Part shown: positions 22,863 through 45,799 of the stretch, one piece after another
How the letters are laid out: the number at the start of each line of letters is the position of its first letter
Position numbering within the stretch: position 1 is the first letter of the stretch
NCBI RefSeq assembly: GCF_017591435.1
Contig: NC_059300.1
Span: 21,972,800-22,036,799 of the forward strand
Length of the DNA: 64,000 bases
Source of the DNA: Portunus trituberculatus
Taxonomy: Eukaryota > Arthropoda > Malacostraca > Decapoda > Portunidae
Direction of reading: 5' to 3'
The notes under the pieces: generated by a model
Told to the model about the DNA's origin: nothing
The model's input: the letters and a program-made list of their open reading frames with translations, nothing else
Database searches by the model: none
Made by a program: the position numbers and the translations under genes

Positions 22863-24105
22863 CAGTGGTTCTTAACCTGGGGGGCGTGGGTGATTTCCAG
22901 GGGGGATGGGGCACGAGCCTCAGGTGAAAAGTAGCAGTTTTTCCATGTGTGGGTTATTTTCATGACAAGAGCTCGTTGCTATCAAAACCAAGTACAGAAA
23001 CCGCCTGAACGTTGAAGGGGACTTACGTTGTGCACTCTCAAGCATTCGACCACGTATTCAAGATCTGGTAGCTAAGAAGTAGTGTCAAATATCTCACTAA
23101 CCATGTATTCAAGATCTGGTAGCTTAGAGCAGTGTCAAATATCTCGGTAAGTAATTCATGCTTAGTAAATGGCCTAAACATTTTTTTTTTTTTTCTTTTT
23201 AAATAATCCCTAGTCCTTACCCAAATCACAGTCTGAATTTTTAAAGTTTAAGAGACAACACATTTGCGCGCGGTAAATCTCAAAATGTCTCACTGCCAAC
23301 AGTCGAGGTTGAACACGTGAATGGTCAGTAAAACAGCGGCGAGGCCCAGGCAACACTGACCGAAGTTCAGAACTATTATAGTCTTTTTAAAGTAAATAAA
23401 TTCAATAAAGAAAATTTAAAAAGCCAAACTAATCACTTCATGATGACAACTTCACACCAAAGAAGTGCAAGCATGGAAACCCCGAGACTCACCACAAAAA
23501 TACAGCTTTGATTGATAACATCAGTATTAGCAACAAAAAAATAACAACATTAAGAAACAATGTACGTTTAACACGTGCTGGTGGTCAGATATTAATGTAA
23601 TAGCAATTTGTTTCCTCATAATGTCATGCACACGTTGCTCGTTTTTTTTTTCCCCATTTCAAATTCAAACAAAAACAAAAATGATAGCATTAAAAAAGTT
23701 GCTACATGGGAAATTCTATCCTTCACCTGTGAAGCAAAAAAATTGACCAAAACCGATGACGCAATGATGTTTCGATCCAGGGTTTTTTTTTTTTTCCCCT
23801 CAGTTGAAAGTCAACCATATCCTTCTCACCTGTAAGTACGTAGATGTATGTATATGAGTTACTGGCACAAAAAAATAAGATATTTCTATAACACACTGGG
23901 TCTTTCTTTACATCTGGTTTCCTCTCATGAACCAAGACTAAGTCGGTATCCCTATGGAGGACTTTGATTTTGGGAGTGGATGTCCTTATTACCCTCTGAC
24001 CGTGGCCACCATTCAAACTCGCGTGCCTGACGATCCATTAGCCCTCAGGTCAGGGCATTACCGATGAACCATAAAACTTGCATCTCAAATGAGTAAAATG
24101 GCGAG
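22863..24105. other. Unassigned region after a hAT-like terminus
   Basis: After the isolated hAT-like end at 22863 no further gene or element could be supported. A short direct duplication of a phrase including TATTCAAGATCTGGTAGC occurs at about 23056-23075 and 23106-23124. Confidence 0.35.
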
Positions 24106-24164
24106 GCAAAACAAAACAAAACAAAACAAAAAAACAACAACAACAACTACTACTACTACTACTG

Positions 24165-24214
<50 letters not shown>

Positions 24215-24245
24215 ACTGCTGTTACTACTATTACTATTATTACAG
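24106..24245. repeat. Compound trinucleotide repeat (CAA)(CTA)(CTG)n
   Basis: A run of CAA-type units leads into CTA/CTG units, with about eleven uninterrupted CTG units near 24177-24212. Confidence 0.95.
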
Positions 24246-25499
24246 TTACCACTAACTACTAGCACTAGATTAGTATACATAACTACTGCTACTATTGCTA
24301 TTGCTACCTTCTGTCACCTTCAGTATCATACTTGTTTGTTACAGAAGGAACTGATAAACTGGAGAACAGAATATTCACAATTAAAGTAGTTTATTCATTT
24401 GCTCATCACTTAAAATCGTACGTGTGCAACGATTTCAAAACATTTTTATATTACAAAAAATTAGTAAAGATTAGTGGATTACCGTTGAAAATTAAGATTT
24501 AAGAGAGACTTTAAGGCACCTTATCAACCATTATAATACACCAAACCATAATTCGTATAAAAATGTACAGTTAAGGTAGATAGATACTGCAGCTCTCCGT
24601 CCCTACAACGCATATGAACAGAGAAAGGAATTATGCCAGAATCTTGTGATAAAGTTTACATAAAGGTAATGTCAGTAAATAGTATGCGTATACACGTTAG
24701 AACATCTTTTTACTATACTACCGCATAAGACATACCCTGATATGAACACGGATTTTACCAGGATGCATCAAGTTGCTTTCTGGAAATCACAGACAAAGAA
24801 ATTGTTTGTACTGAGATCATACTTCCAAAAACTTGAAAAATACATTTTTCTAATACTTCAAATACATCTGCCTATAGGAAATTGAACAAATGCACACCAT
24901 AAAGGATGGATTATGGGTTAATAACAAAGTTATTAACAGATAATTGGCGAGATATGCCACTTGATATCCTGCTGATGTTTTGTCATTAAAATGCTGATTG
25001 ATGAAAGTAGAGTTATTTGATCACACTGCCACCAGGATTCCTTTAAATTATGATACATAACAACTTCTAGCATAATGGAAGTAAAACTTTCAATATCTAG
25101 AGAATTTCGGTCCATATACTTATTGTCTTGAAAGCTGGGGGTTGGATCCTTTGCTGAACACTGTTTGGTGCTATGTAGAAGTAGGGCTGTCTCGTATCTC
25201 CAGCAGGGCTACGAACTCTTCGCTGTCGCTATATTTCACCCATCATCAAGTACCTGAGAACTGCTGCAACAAAACTTTACTCAGATCCAGAGGAGCCTGT
25301 TGGTGATTGGGGCTTCCTTCCTCCTATTAGTTTTATATTAATTCACATTTTTTAATGTATAATTGTCTGTACCACAGTATATACAAAACAATTCCATTGT
25401 TTTAATTTTATCAAATGTATAAAAAAAATTATAACCTTATGCACATCTAATAGGCAAGGAGGCACCACTCTCTATGCGATCCTCATGTTGATGGAACAC
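24246..25499. other. AT-rich stretch with no recognised gene
   Basis: No exon or element could be supported on either strand. It would be 3' UTR or intergenic DNA relative to the minus-strand exon that follows. Confidence 0.35.
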
Positions 25500-25595
25500 T
25501 TAACGTTTCTCGCTTAGGTATGGTCCACGACTCCCTGATAAGTAATATGCTATAGGACCGTGTTGTTCGATGCTCTTGTCAAACACCTGCCTGAT
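25500..25595 (-). CDS. Probable terminal coding exon of an unrecognised gene
   Basis: On the minus strand a good acceptor (CTCTTTTGTTTCCTAG) is followed by 31 codons and a TAA at 25500-25502. The peptide starts IRQVFDKSIEQH, continues GPIAYYLSGSRGPYL and ends SEKR. Its composition and the strong acceptor suggest a real C-terminal exon in phase 0. A 26-base candidate micro-exon lies upstream at about 26013-26038, between an AG acceptor and a GTAAGT donor. I do not recognise the protein family, and the rest of the gene was not found. Confidence 0.45.
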   Translation of the reverse strand: MRQVFDKSIEQHGPIAYYLSGSRGPYLSEKR

Positions 25596-26535
25596 CTAGG
25601 AAACAAAAGAGTATTAATTCAAATATCTTTAATCTCATAAATTTTGTCATATCTTTTCACATATAAAACCATTGCTAGTACTTTCATATGAACGCGAAAT
25701 TGCTTTCATTGATGACTATATCATCATACCCTGGAACAATTATATCATGTGGAAAGTACATGGAGTTTAAGACTAAAATAAACAAACAAAAATAGATAAA
25801 TATATAGAAAAATGTAACAACACAGAACTAGAACTATTGTGTAAAACAGGAAACACTCCACGCCAACAACATTACCAACCAAATATAGGACATCTTCATC
25901 TATTTTTTTTCTTGGAGTAACTTTACAGACCGAGAGAACTGATCGCTTGCTTATATTCTGTGCACAATGAGCAGGATGCCACGGCATACTTACATATAGT
26001 AGTGGGACAGAATCCATACCTAAACTCAAGAAGCATGAAATAATATAATAATAACGACTCAATTGGACAATTTTAAAAGGCCTCAGGGATGATAATTCCG
26101 ATCTTCATGGATTTTATTTATTTTTATTTATTTATTTATTATTATCTATTTTTTTTTTTTTTTTTGTTACATTTATTTAGCTGAGATAATACGTTAGATT
26201 GTAAGAATGCGGCCGATGTGCTTTCTCTTCACTAATGATATACTTTCTCTTCACCGTGGTTCTTTGTTAAAATAAATAGTTAAATAAAATTACTAAGCAT
26301 AGTTTGATCTATTTCTTCTGTAGGAGAAAGTTTCATTTGAAGTCGTGGCTCCTTTCACTTCTTGAGTACAATGCGATCGTAAGGAAAACAGCGTTATGGG
26401 ACTCAAGGCCGAGAGATTTCGGTCTTCTCCACCTTGATGGGACCCAGCTAAGAAAATAGTTCCAGATCGAGAACGAAGAGCGATCATCTGAGCAGCCGTA
26501 ACTCAGACACTGCATTGGCATATGTGAGGATTTCG
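25596..26535. other. Probable intronic DNA upstream of the 25500-25595 exon
   Basis: Apart from the candidate micro-exon at 26013-26038, only AT-rich sequence and short T runs are seen. Small open frames at 26293-26590 lack splice context. Confidence 0.3.
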
Positions 26536-26548
26536 TTATTATTATTCC

Positions 26549-26587
<39 letters not shown>
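26536..26587. repeat. (TTA)n microsatellite
   Basis: About 16 units of TTA/ATT. Confidence 0.95.
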
Positions 26588-26739
26588 CATTAATATATTT
26601 TACCTATTGTTCTACGATCAAGCAGGAGGCAAGGATATTCAATGATCACTTAGTATAGAGATAAACATACGCTTAGATGAAATCACGTACATACATAATC
26701 AGATCACACCAAACATACTGTGTCCTGCCTACAGTGTTT

Positions 26740-26869
<130 letters not shown>

Positions 26870-26876
26870 TGTACCT

Positions 26877-27050
26877 TTGAGGCTCCGGGTTGGTGGCAGA
26901 TCTCCTGTGTCTGAGGACCATCTGAGGACCAGCCACCAGCAGCGACATGCCCTTCGCACTGCTCCGCGGCGAGCCTCTCTTGTCAGACACCGGCCACTCG
27001 TTCCACGCCAGACCATAGTTGTCATGTTCTTTGCTTGCTACAATATGATG
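26877..27050. other. GC-rich island of unclear nature
   Basis: A segment much richer in G and C than its surroundings is open in more than one frame on both strands. It may contain an exon, but no frame gives a recognisable motif and splice signals are ambiguous. Beyond it, to about 27509, nothing else is seen. Confidence 0.25.
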
Positions 27051-27509
27051 AAAGGTCAGCGATACATGTGTTTCCTCCAGTGTGAGAAGTAACACACTTT
27101 GTGCATACGAATATGTACTGAACATTGACTTATAGAAATGCAGAGTCTATTGCCCATCGAAACGATTACATGTTAGTTATAATTTTCTTCAGTACTTCTT
27201 GGAGAAAATAACGATAAAGTGTAAAAGCAGTTTCATGGAGTACAATCAACACCAAATTATGTTTCTGAATTACAATTTCACACAAAACCTACACTTTTGC
27301 CCATTATTTTGCTGGACTGAATTTGACCTAATATTGCTTACTTCAACACAAGTAACATGTTACATCTTCGAGTATCTATTGGCAAATTTCGAGGGGCTAC
27401 TGATACAAATATTAATTTTTGTCTGTTTCATCTACACTATTTTTTTCACATCCTTTATGGTGTTTATGTAGCCAAGACCTACAGACTAAAGGGTGCAATG
27501 AGTGCCTTG

Positions 27510-28829
27510 CTAACCATCACTGGAGAAGACGGGACAGGACGGGACTGCTGAGCTCCTGGGAGGGGACAAAGGAGCGCAGGTGGTAGGAGAGAAGAGCTGT
27601 GTTGCGCCACCGCTAGGGCTGCTGCTGCTAACACTACTACTGCTGCTCACACTGCTTCCACTCGACAACTGCCGCTTCCTCTTCGGTGGGGTGGCTGCAA
27701 AGGGCCTGAAATAAATCTACAGTGAATTTACATGTATTATTATACACATAATAAATATCTGCAGGGAATAGAAATACTCATGCTACAGACTCACATAGTA
27801 ATGATGCAATATAATGTGCATTAGTACAGTGTGTGTGGAACATGGAATCACTTTATGGTTTATGCTAGAAGTTGTTGATTAGCTTGAGATGTATGTACAA
27901 ATTGTAGATGTGTGGGATTGGTTACTTGGTGTGGCTTTGGGAAATTCACCCACTAAAAAACAACCTAGATTAGTTACAGAAAAAAATAAGCGGGGATGCC
28001 AAGCGACCTTCAGCATATATGTGGTTGAGAAATAATATGCACAATCTTATAAGAAATAGGTCATGAGGCAGTGGTAAACTGGATTGCATTCTGATGCTAC
28101 TATTAGTTACAATCAGACTCACCAGCATGTTTCCAGTTTCTCCAGCTCGCTGAGCCGCCTGTTCGGCCGCTTCCCCGTTGTGGTGGGGGACGGACTAGTG
28201 GCGGGCTGGATGCGATACACCAGAAACAGCAGGTACTCGGCATGTACATCGTCCTCCTTGTCTTTACTTGATATGCTCCAAGGCTGAAACATTGGGTTAT
28301 AAGCCTGGAACATGAAGTACGCCTGAATGTGACTCAGCAACGCCTCCTTCAGTGCTTGGACAGAGTAGCGCGCCCCACAACCATTTCTGGGAATGGAGGA
28401 GCGTGTCAGGCGCGCCACTGCCACCATCCCTGAGTAATTCTTCCTCTTCAGGCCGAACCACAGCTCCTCCATAGCCTTCAGATTTCGTCCCTCGGGGGTA
28501 CTGACTTGGCTGGCCGGTCTGAAGTGGCACGTGTCTTCTGTAAGCCCACTCCTGGCACCTTTCGTCCGACTTGGCGAGGAAACCACGTCCACCTTGGCGG
28601 ATGCTATGGAGAACTCGGTGACGGGATGACCCAGCGTATTGAGCTGAATGATGATGGAGTTGCACTTGGTGGTCAGACGAATGACGGCTTCATCAAAATC
28701 GACGGCGCGATCAACGTCGACCAGCAGCGCGGTGTCATAGCTGTAGCCTCCGTTCCCAGGCTCCATGCATAAGGACTCAAACACTCGCCGATCACTCATT
28801 ATGTCTCTTTCTTTGGCGTTATTCATCAT
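27510..28829 (-). CDS. Two-exon gene for a conserved-looking, probably nuclear protein of unknown function
   Basis: Exon 1 (28829-28123) begins at an ATG pair at 28829/28826 or at ATG 28799 and ends at a CTG|GTGAGT donor. Exon 2 (27705-27510) follows an AG acceptor after TTATTTC and ends at a TAG. The join keeps the frame and gives 300 aa (290 from the inner ATG). The N-terminal third looks like a folded alpha/beta domain (DTALLVDVDRAVDFDEAVIR). The middle has a serine/threonine-rich linker and then AMEELWFGLKRKNYSG and an aromatic stretch (AYFMFQAYNPMFQPW). The C terminus has a basic cluster, TPPKRKR, typical of a nuclear localisation signal, then a long serine tract. A candidate 5' non-coding exon ends at 30005 before GTAACT. 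I do not recognise the family. Confidence 0.75.
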
Positions 28830-28865
28830 TAGGAAGCTCAGAGATTTGCAGGTTTTTGCCTGAGG

Positions 28866-28868
<3 letters not shown>

Positions 28869-28914
<46 letters not shown>
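28869..28914. repeat. (CT)n microsatellite upstream of the 27510-28829 gene
   Basis: On the coding strand this is (GA)n, ending about 40 bases before the first ATG. Confidence 0.97.
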
Positions 28915-28918
<4 letters not shown>

Positions 28919-29562
28919 ACACACCGAGTGTAGTTTGGTCTCACCAGCCTTCTATCTAATTTTTATCTAACCGTACACACATATCAATGGGCAGAATCTA
29001 GTGAACGGATAAATATAGTGCTGCACAGCAATGCAGGTCTGGAGTATACTCCTGCACGTCGTTGCTCCACCAGCCTTGATCTCTCAATGTAGCGTTATCA
29101 TGCACACGGTGTACCCCACGACACGACCATCACACCTGCTCATTCCCCACCACGCTACGGTGCCTGGCTAATTCATATAAAATCAGACAACGGTTATGCT
29201 ATAGGGGATGCATCTGGTACGTACTATATGTGTGTAAGAGTTGCTAACCATTTTTAGGCAGGAATCCATATACAAAACATAAATTCTTAGTTAAATATAG
29301 AATTGGCACAGGCGCTTAACTACTCGTACACATACTGATTCTATTTCTATGCCGTCAGCCTCCACATAACTATTTACCTACCTAACTGATATCATTAAGC
29401 AGCAACAGCTGTCACTTTCCCTTTATATGTGGCAGATTTCTTCCTTGAAATTTACTCTATCATACCTGTAGCAGTTTTTAAATTTCTGACGGAGCTTATT
29501 ACTATCCAGAGGCAGCACATTCCGGCAGTCACTGCATCAACACCTGTGACACTACTTACACA

Positions 29563-29598
<36 letters not shown>

Positions 29599-30578
29599 AT
29601 GGCACACTTTCCATTACTTATCACTCCAAGACTGCTGTATTATCATATATAAACGAGTCTTTTTTTAAGCGAATTTTTCTTTTTTCTTGTAGAATCTTCC
29701 ATCAAACGTCACTAAACTTGCTGAAATATAAACAAGTGTTTATGAATTATCTTTCAACTGCTAGCCACTTCCGTCGCTAGCTCCCGTGCCCTGACTGTCG
29801 ATCAAACAATCATAACAAATAACGGACTCCTACCAACAGTTACCAAGGTAGTACATAATAACAAACCGATGTGCTATAAATATAAAGGTGGTGTATTCCA
29901 AAACAATTGCATTTTAAATCTTCACAATATTAGATAAAGCATACTCGCGCCGACTCGTATGACTCATAGAAACTCAGGTGAACTGAGGCCAACATCACAG
30001 TTACCTGTGTAGCAAGGGTGGGCAGATTCTAAGCAACACCTGCAGAGGCGACAACAACACCACCGCACTCCCCGCTAGCAGACAAACACTGAGTCGCAGT
30101 TGGCGTCGGACTCAGCGATGAGACGTGGGGGAGGGAGAGGGAGAGCGGGTGAGGTATATACTGCTGGTAGGAGGTGGAGGACGGGAGAGGAAGCGGTGAG
30201 GGGTCCTGGTTGCGAGTGGATGGGGATCGGGGCGCAGGGAACGAGTCGAGTCGTGACGAGAGAGAGAGAGAGAGAGAGCACGCAGACCGGCTGGGGATGA
30301 GCGCGGTGTTCCTGAGTTACATAACAGGTTTGGGTTGTTGGGCGACGTTGCCTTGTCTTTTTAAAGTGGGACGTGCGCAAGACAAACACCAAGCATTACC
30401 ACAAGGGAAAGTAAACAAAGAAAAAATAAAACAGATTTCTAAGTTACATTTATAACGAGTTGATGTATTGTGGAGAAAGTGCTACAAAAACGTTGAACTG
30501 CATGCATTTATTAAAATTTTATTCTTGAATTCTATTTATTCATTTATTATTCTTGACCGTTTAGGATATCTGAAAAAC

Positions 30579-30581
<3 letters not shown>
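28915..30581. other. Upstream region of the 27510-28829 gene
   Basis: It holds a short (CT)n at 29564-29595, a donor-like CACAG|GTAACT read on the minus strand at 30005, and a GC- and purine-rich zone at 30115-30300 with a (GA)n run. The last could be a promoter region. No exon with protein similarity was found. Confidence 0.35.

Positions 30582-30671
<90 letters not shown>
30582..30671. repeat. (TA)n microsatellite
   Basis: About 45 TA units downstream of the KDM8 stop codon. Confidence 0.97.
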
Positions 30672-30675
<4 letters not shown>

Positions 30676-30920
30676 ATCCTTCAGGCTTGTCTGATAGAAA
30701 TAAAGGTTTTACTGAGAAACGTGAATTTAAAAGCCTCGGAGCACGACGGCTACATGTCTTTTCTGAAGTATGTATTTGGTACGTACAAACATGCAGTATT
30801 TCGTAAAGTGATGCCAGACAGCACCCCGCAATATACGATTACCACTGCTGAGTCAGTAGATAAGGACTGAGATGAAGACTGAAAGGAACGTGAGAATAGG
30901 ATGAAGGAAAGATGATAAAG

Positions 30921-41570
<10,650 letters not shown>

Positions 41571-41591
41571 CTTTAGTCTTTTCAGTCTGAC

Positions 41592-41887
41592 CTGAAAATA
41601 AAAACACAAACAAGGAGACACTTAATTTAAGCAGCACGTAATTATGTTTTCATAATTCCTGACAAGACAGTATATAGCAGCTTTCTCATATCACAAATAT
41701 ACTAACTGAATCAATATTAAGAACACCAAAGTGGTAAATACATTTCATTCTTTTACCGATAAAGAAATTACTATGATAAAAGTAAGCCAAATGTTGATGA
41801 TGTCATCTACCAATCTGAAATCACTTCATTGATCAGGATATATGTTACAGTATTTTTAGAGCCTTTCTATTTGCACGCATATTCCAA

Positions 41888-41928
<41 letters not shown>

Positions 41929-42202
41929 ATTGCGCTGTTTTGTGGTTCCTTCTTGAAAATCTGATCACTACTGACACATCCCCACCCACACTAGACCAGG
42001 CTCTCCAGGCAGTATCCTATGTACGTACGTACATCAGCTTCACCATTAATGGGCTTCGTTACGCCATCACTATAGTCTTCCAAATCTAAACGCGATATTT
42101 TGGCGTGTCTCCTTAAACATGCCTTCCACTGCTGCCACGTTTCACCCAGAATTTGAATGACCAAGTGTGTGACCTGACCCATCTCTCATTTATCACTCTC
42201 TC

Positions 42203-42278
<76 letters not shown>

Positions 42279-42326
42279 GTGACAATCCTTCCTTATGCTT
42301 GTATTCAATTTCCATCCTTAAATTCT

Positions 42327-42374
<48 letters not shown>

Positions 42375-43271
42375 AGGTATCTACCACCGTGACACGTGAC
42401 CTTGCTCCCCCCCTCCCCTTGTGTCTTGTAGGCAGGCTAAGGAGCCCAGCCAGATAGCCGCGTTTATATTTGAAACACTATAAACAGTCAATTGATTAGA
42501 TTCTTTATCACACATTTTTAGACACCATACATGTGTAACAATGTCCACTTCTTTAGTAATGTAGATGTATGATGAAGGATATTGGTCTATTAGAATCATT
42601 GTGAAAGAGAATGTCTTGAAGGATAGAGGGGATGAGATATTCCCTTATCCCTTGAGAAATTTAGATTCAGGAAAGTAATGGGAAGGAGCTGGTTCTCTAA
42701 CAGAATGGTTGATGAATGGAACGGACTCAGTAATCATATTGTTGATACCGAGTCAATAGTAAGCTTTTAAAAGAAGATTAGACAGATTTATGTACAAGAA
42801 TGATAGGTGGATTTAGGTAGTTTTGTTTACACAGTAACTGCCTGTCGTTCTCTTGCAGCTTCCCTCATTTTTTTGTCTTCTTTTGTAAACACCAATCCCT
42901 TGTATTGCATTTTCCTCGAAGTGTCTTAGCTGTTCCCCTGGCAAAGCTTCTACAGATATTCATCTCTGGAGTGAAATAAAAACTCAGACGATTAATCTGA
43001 TTTTATTTTATCCATAAACTCGTTAGTTTGAGCAACAATAAGAATTCAGAACTACAAATAGCATGTTTCATAAAGCAGACAGCACATGACCTCAAGAGCA
43101 ATCATGCTGAGGCAATACTGCGTGCAGAGTGTTATTTGCGTGCGAGTCTTTGTCATCTACCTAATCGTCTGGGACACAATATTTCTCCAGTGTGATCCGT
43201 AGCGGTACGGCAGTTATTGTGTTAAGGTGACTGGAATTAAAGTGAAAACTTGTATTCATCATAGAGTATTG
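41592..43271. other. Region upstream of KDM8 exon 1: microsatellites and a LINE-like tail
   Basis: It holds (CT)n at 41890-41925 and 42207-42276 and (GT)n at 42330-42371. A stretch at about 42600-42830 has the look of a LINE C-terminal end in degraded form (a NRMVDEWNGLSNHIVD-like reading). The upstream non-coding exon implied for KDM8 was not located. The remainder is probably intron or intergenic. Confidence 0.4.
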
Positions 43272-43277
43272 TTTATT
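43272..43277 (-). terminator. AATAAA polyadenylation signal for the F-box gene
   Basis: AATAAA on the minus strand lies about 130 bases after the stop of the 43407-44843 gene, a usual distance. Confidence 0.45.
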
Positions 43278-43406
43278 TTCATATTGTACTTTTTAAGTTG
43301 TTAAAAATGAACAAAATATAGATTAAGTTAGAAATTTCAAAGCAGATGCCCGTTCCTCACAAGTGATGTAAATCTAGCATCGCTATAAACTTTTATCTCT
43401 CCCTGT

Positions 43407-44843
43407 TTAACCGCGCAAGGATCCCTGTTGAGGTACGGTCGAGAGTCGGGGAACAGTTCGCCCGCTACCTTCCACTTGAATCGTTCCCGATTCACTCGTG
43501 TCACTTTCATCACTGGATTCGGATAGTACCACCAGGTCTCCCCAGTAGTTAAACACACGGAGTGAGGGCATCTGGCTCACCACCACCTGGAGGAGGACGT
43601 CATCCACCTCATTACACTGCTCCAAGTCCAAGATGAGCAAGTCCGGTAGGGAGGTTGGCACACTGTCGAAGACTGTGCCAGTGAGCTGCACCACACCTAC
43701 TAGATCTAACACTCGCAGTCGAGGACACCGTGCAATGATGGCACTCACCCCTACATCTGTCACTTCCCAGCACCAGTGTAGTGCCAAGTGCAACAGTTGT
43801 GGACAGCATTCTGCCATTGCCTCCAACACGCTGTCATCAAGCAAGGAACACTCTCCTAGATTGACATGAGCTAAATAAGGTAACCTACCGTTTTCAAACA
43901 GAGTTTTGAGCCCGGCTGGTGTCAGCTGGCAGCCCTTGCGTAGCTTGAGAGACGTGAGATTTCTCAGACATATGATTCCAAAAAGGCCCTTATCTGTCAT
44001 CTTTTCGCAGAAAGAAACACCCAATTTCAACAACTGGGTACACGTTCGTAGAGATTGATAAGAAGCATTAGTAAGCTTCTCACCATCAAGGAAGAGGAAC
44101 TTGAGGGAATGACTCAAACTCTCATTAAGGAATATGACTGAGTTGTCGTGAATGTTAGTGATTCCATCAATATCAAGATATTCCAGAGACCGACACTGCT
44201 TTGCTATTGTAATAAGACCCACGTCATCCAATAGGTCGCAGTGGGACAAATTAAGGTGCCGCAGGTGCAGAAAGCCTGCCATTAAAATGAAAGATTCTCT
44301 ATCACACACACGCGAACCCTCTACGTTTAAACTTTGCATGCGAGAGCAATTCTCCATTAACGCCCTAAAAACCACTTCCGTTAATCCATCACTAAACTTA
44401 ACGGTGAGATCCTTCAACCTAGGGCAAAAAGAAGCGGCATGCAACAGCAGATCCTGCGCATCCTCGCGGCTTTGCAGTTCCAGTGTCGTTAATAGAGGCG
44501 AGCCAGCTAGCAAGCTCTTGATACGATCTCCATGTACGTGATTCTGAAAGGAGAAGATAAGGCATGTCCTTAATGTGGGATCCCTGGCCAGGTCTCGCCA
44601 TGCCACACAGACAGGCTCCACACTTCGCCCCAGCTCCTTAACACTCAGAAAGCTGAAGATATACAACAGAATCTCTCGCGGCACACAGTGTACATGGCAT
44701 TGGGCTTGAGGTGCCTCGGCATCGCTCTTGTTCTCGCTGCAGCTGCTACTGCACGACCTCTCTTGTGAGTGACTTGCATCACATGGGGTCCCTGTCCCAT
44801 TTGAGTCTACTACCGCCGCACCACTTCCATCATCACTCAACAT
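43407..44843 (-). CDS. F-box/leucine-rich-repeat protein (uninterrupted)
   Basis: A single open frame of 478 aa starts at ATG 44843 in a good context (CCGCC before ATG). Residues 1-50 are a serine-rich, low-complexity leader. The F-box follows at about 53-92 (VPREILLYIFSFLSVKELGR, later CVAWRDLARDP). About eleven cysteine-containing LRRs of the AMN1/FBXL type then span 100-440, with units such as LRHLNLSHCDLLDDVGLITI and LGECSLLDDSVLEAMAECC. The tail is acidic and serine-rich. Such proteins join SKP1 and CUL1 in SCF ubiquitin ligases and hold substrates on the LRR arc. The absence of introns in a family usually split into many exons hints at retroposition. The particular FBXL subgroup is not assigned. 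Confidence 0.93.
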   Translation of the reverse strand: MLSDDGSGAAVVDSNGTGTPCDASHSQERSCSSSCSENKSDAEAPQAQCHVHCVPREILLYIFSFLSVKELGRSVEPVCVAWRDLARDPTLRTCLIFSFQNHVHGDRIKSLLAGSPLLTTLELQSREDAQDLLLHAASFCPRLKDLTVKFSDGLTEVVFRALMENCSRMQSLNVEGSRVCDRESFILMAGFLHLRHLNLSHCDLLDDVGLITIAKQCRSLEYLDIDGITNIHDNSVIFLNESLSHSLKFLFLDGEKLTNASYQSLRTCTQLLKLGVSFCEKMTDKGLFGIICLRNLTSLKLRKGCQLTPAGLKTLFENGRLPYLAHVNLGECSLLDDSVLEAMAECCPQLLHLALHWCWEVTDVGVSAIIARCPRLRVLDLVGVVQLTGTVFDSVPTSLPDLLILDLEQCNEVDDVLLQVVVSQMPSLRVFNYWGDLVVLSESSDESDTSESGTIQVEGSGRTVPRLSTVPQQGSLRG

Positions 44844-45385
44844 GGCGGACCTTCCTGTGCAGGCTGTCAGCTGGAGGCCTCATCCTCGGAAAGCATCGCA
44901 GTTGGGTCGGGGATGATGGGATGGTGAAAGCAAGACGCCGCTCCCTCAGATCTCACCCTTGAAAGAGATAAAAAGAAACCTCAGCATCATTTAAAGAGAG
45001 AAGCCGAGGCGGTAGTGGTGGTGGAGACAGTGATGATTATGATGCTGACAATAATAATTGTGGCGCTGACAGTGATGATGGGACACCACCACCACTTAAC
45101 TACCATCACCACACCATCAACACAATTACTATCACCATCACCATCACCAAGCTACACTTAACCTAGCTTGCCTTCACCATCACCACACCACCATTGTTAT
45201 AAAAAGCGTCACAGCTCCTATGAACGCTAGTGTAACTGATGACACTATCGTCTAATATACATCATGCACAATCAATAACTTTCAAATACAGTACATGTAG
45301 CATTAATCGCGCTTTTCCTTCCCATGTGTCATAACTTTTTCATGTCGGATTCAGAGAAGGATTAATGAAGGAAACAAAAGTATTC

Positions 45386-45387
<2 letters not shown>
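44844..45387. other. Upstream of the F-box gene: short trinucleotide-rich DNA
   Basis: It contains imperfect (GGT/GAT) and (CAC/CAT) patches and no exon that could be supported. The promoter of the F-box gene should lie at its left end. Confidence 0.4.
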
Positions 45388-45610
<223 letters not shown>

Positions 45611-45720
45611 AACGGTTTCTTCAGACATAAGCAGCTCGGGAGCTGAAAATGTAAACTTACAGGGGGAAATATCCTAATATTACATACTGAAAATTACATA
45701 CTTAAAATTAGGCACAAATA

Positions 45721-45721
<1 letters not shown>

Positions 45722-45795
<74 letters not shown>
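45722..45795. repeat. (GT)n microsatellite
   Basis: About 36 GT units with no recognised element at either side. Confidence 0.97.

Positions 45796-45799
<4 letters not shown>

Noticed and set aside
28297..28772. Overlapping frames inside the two-exon gene
   Set aside because: Shadow frames of the supported minus-strand exon.
30075..30455. Protein-coding gene in the GC-rich zone
   Set aside because: Open in several frames on both strands because of composition and a GA run; no domain or splice evidence.
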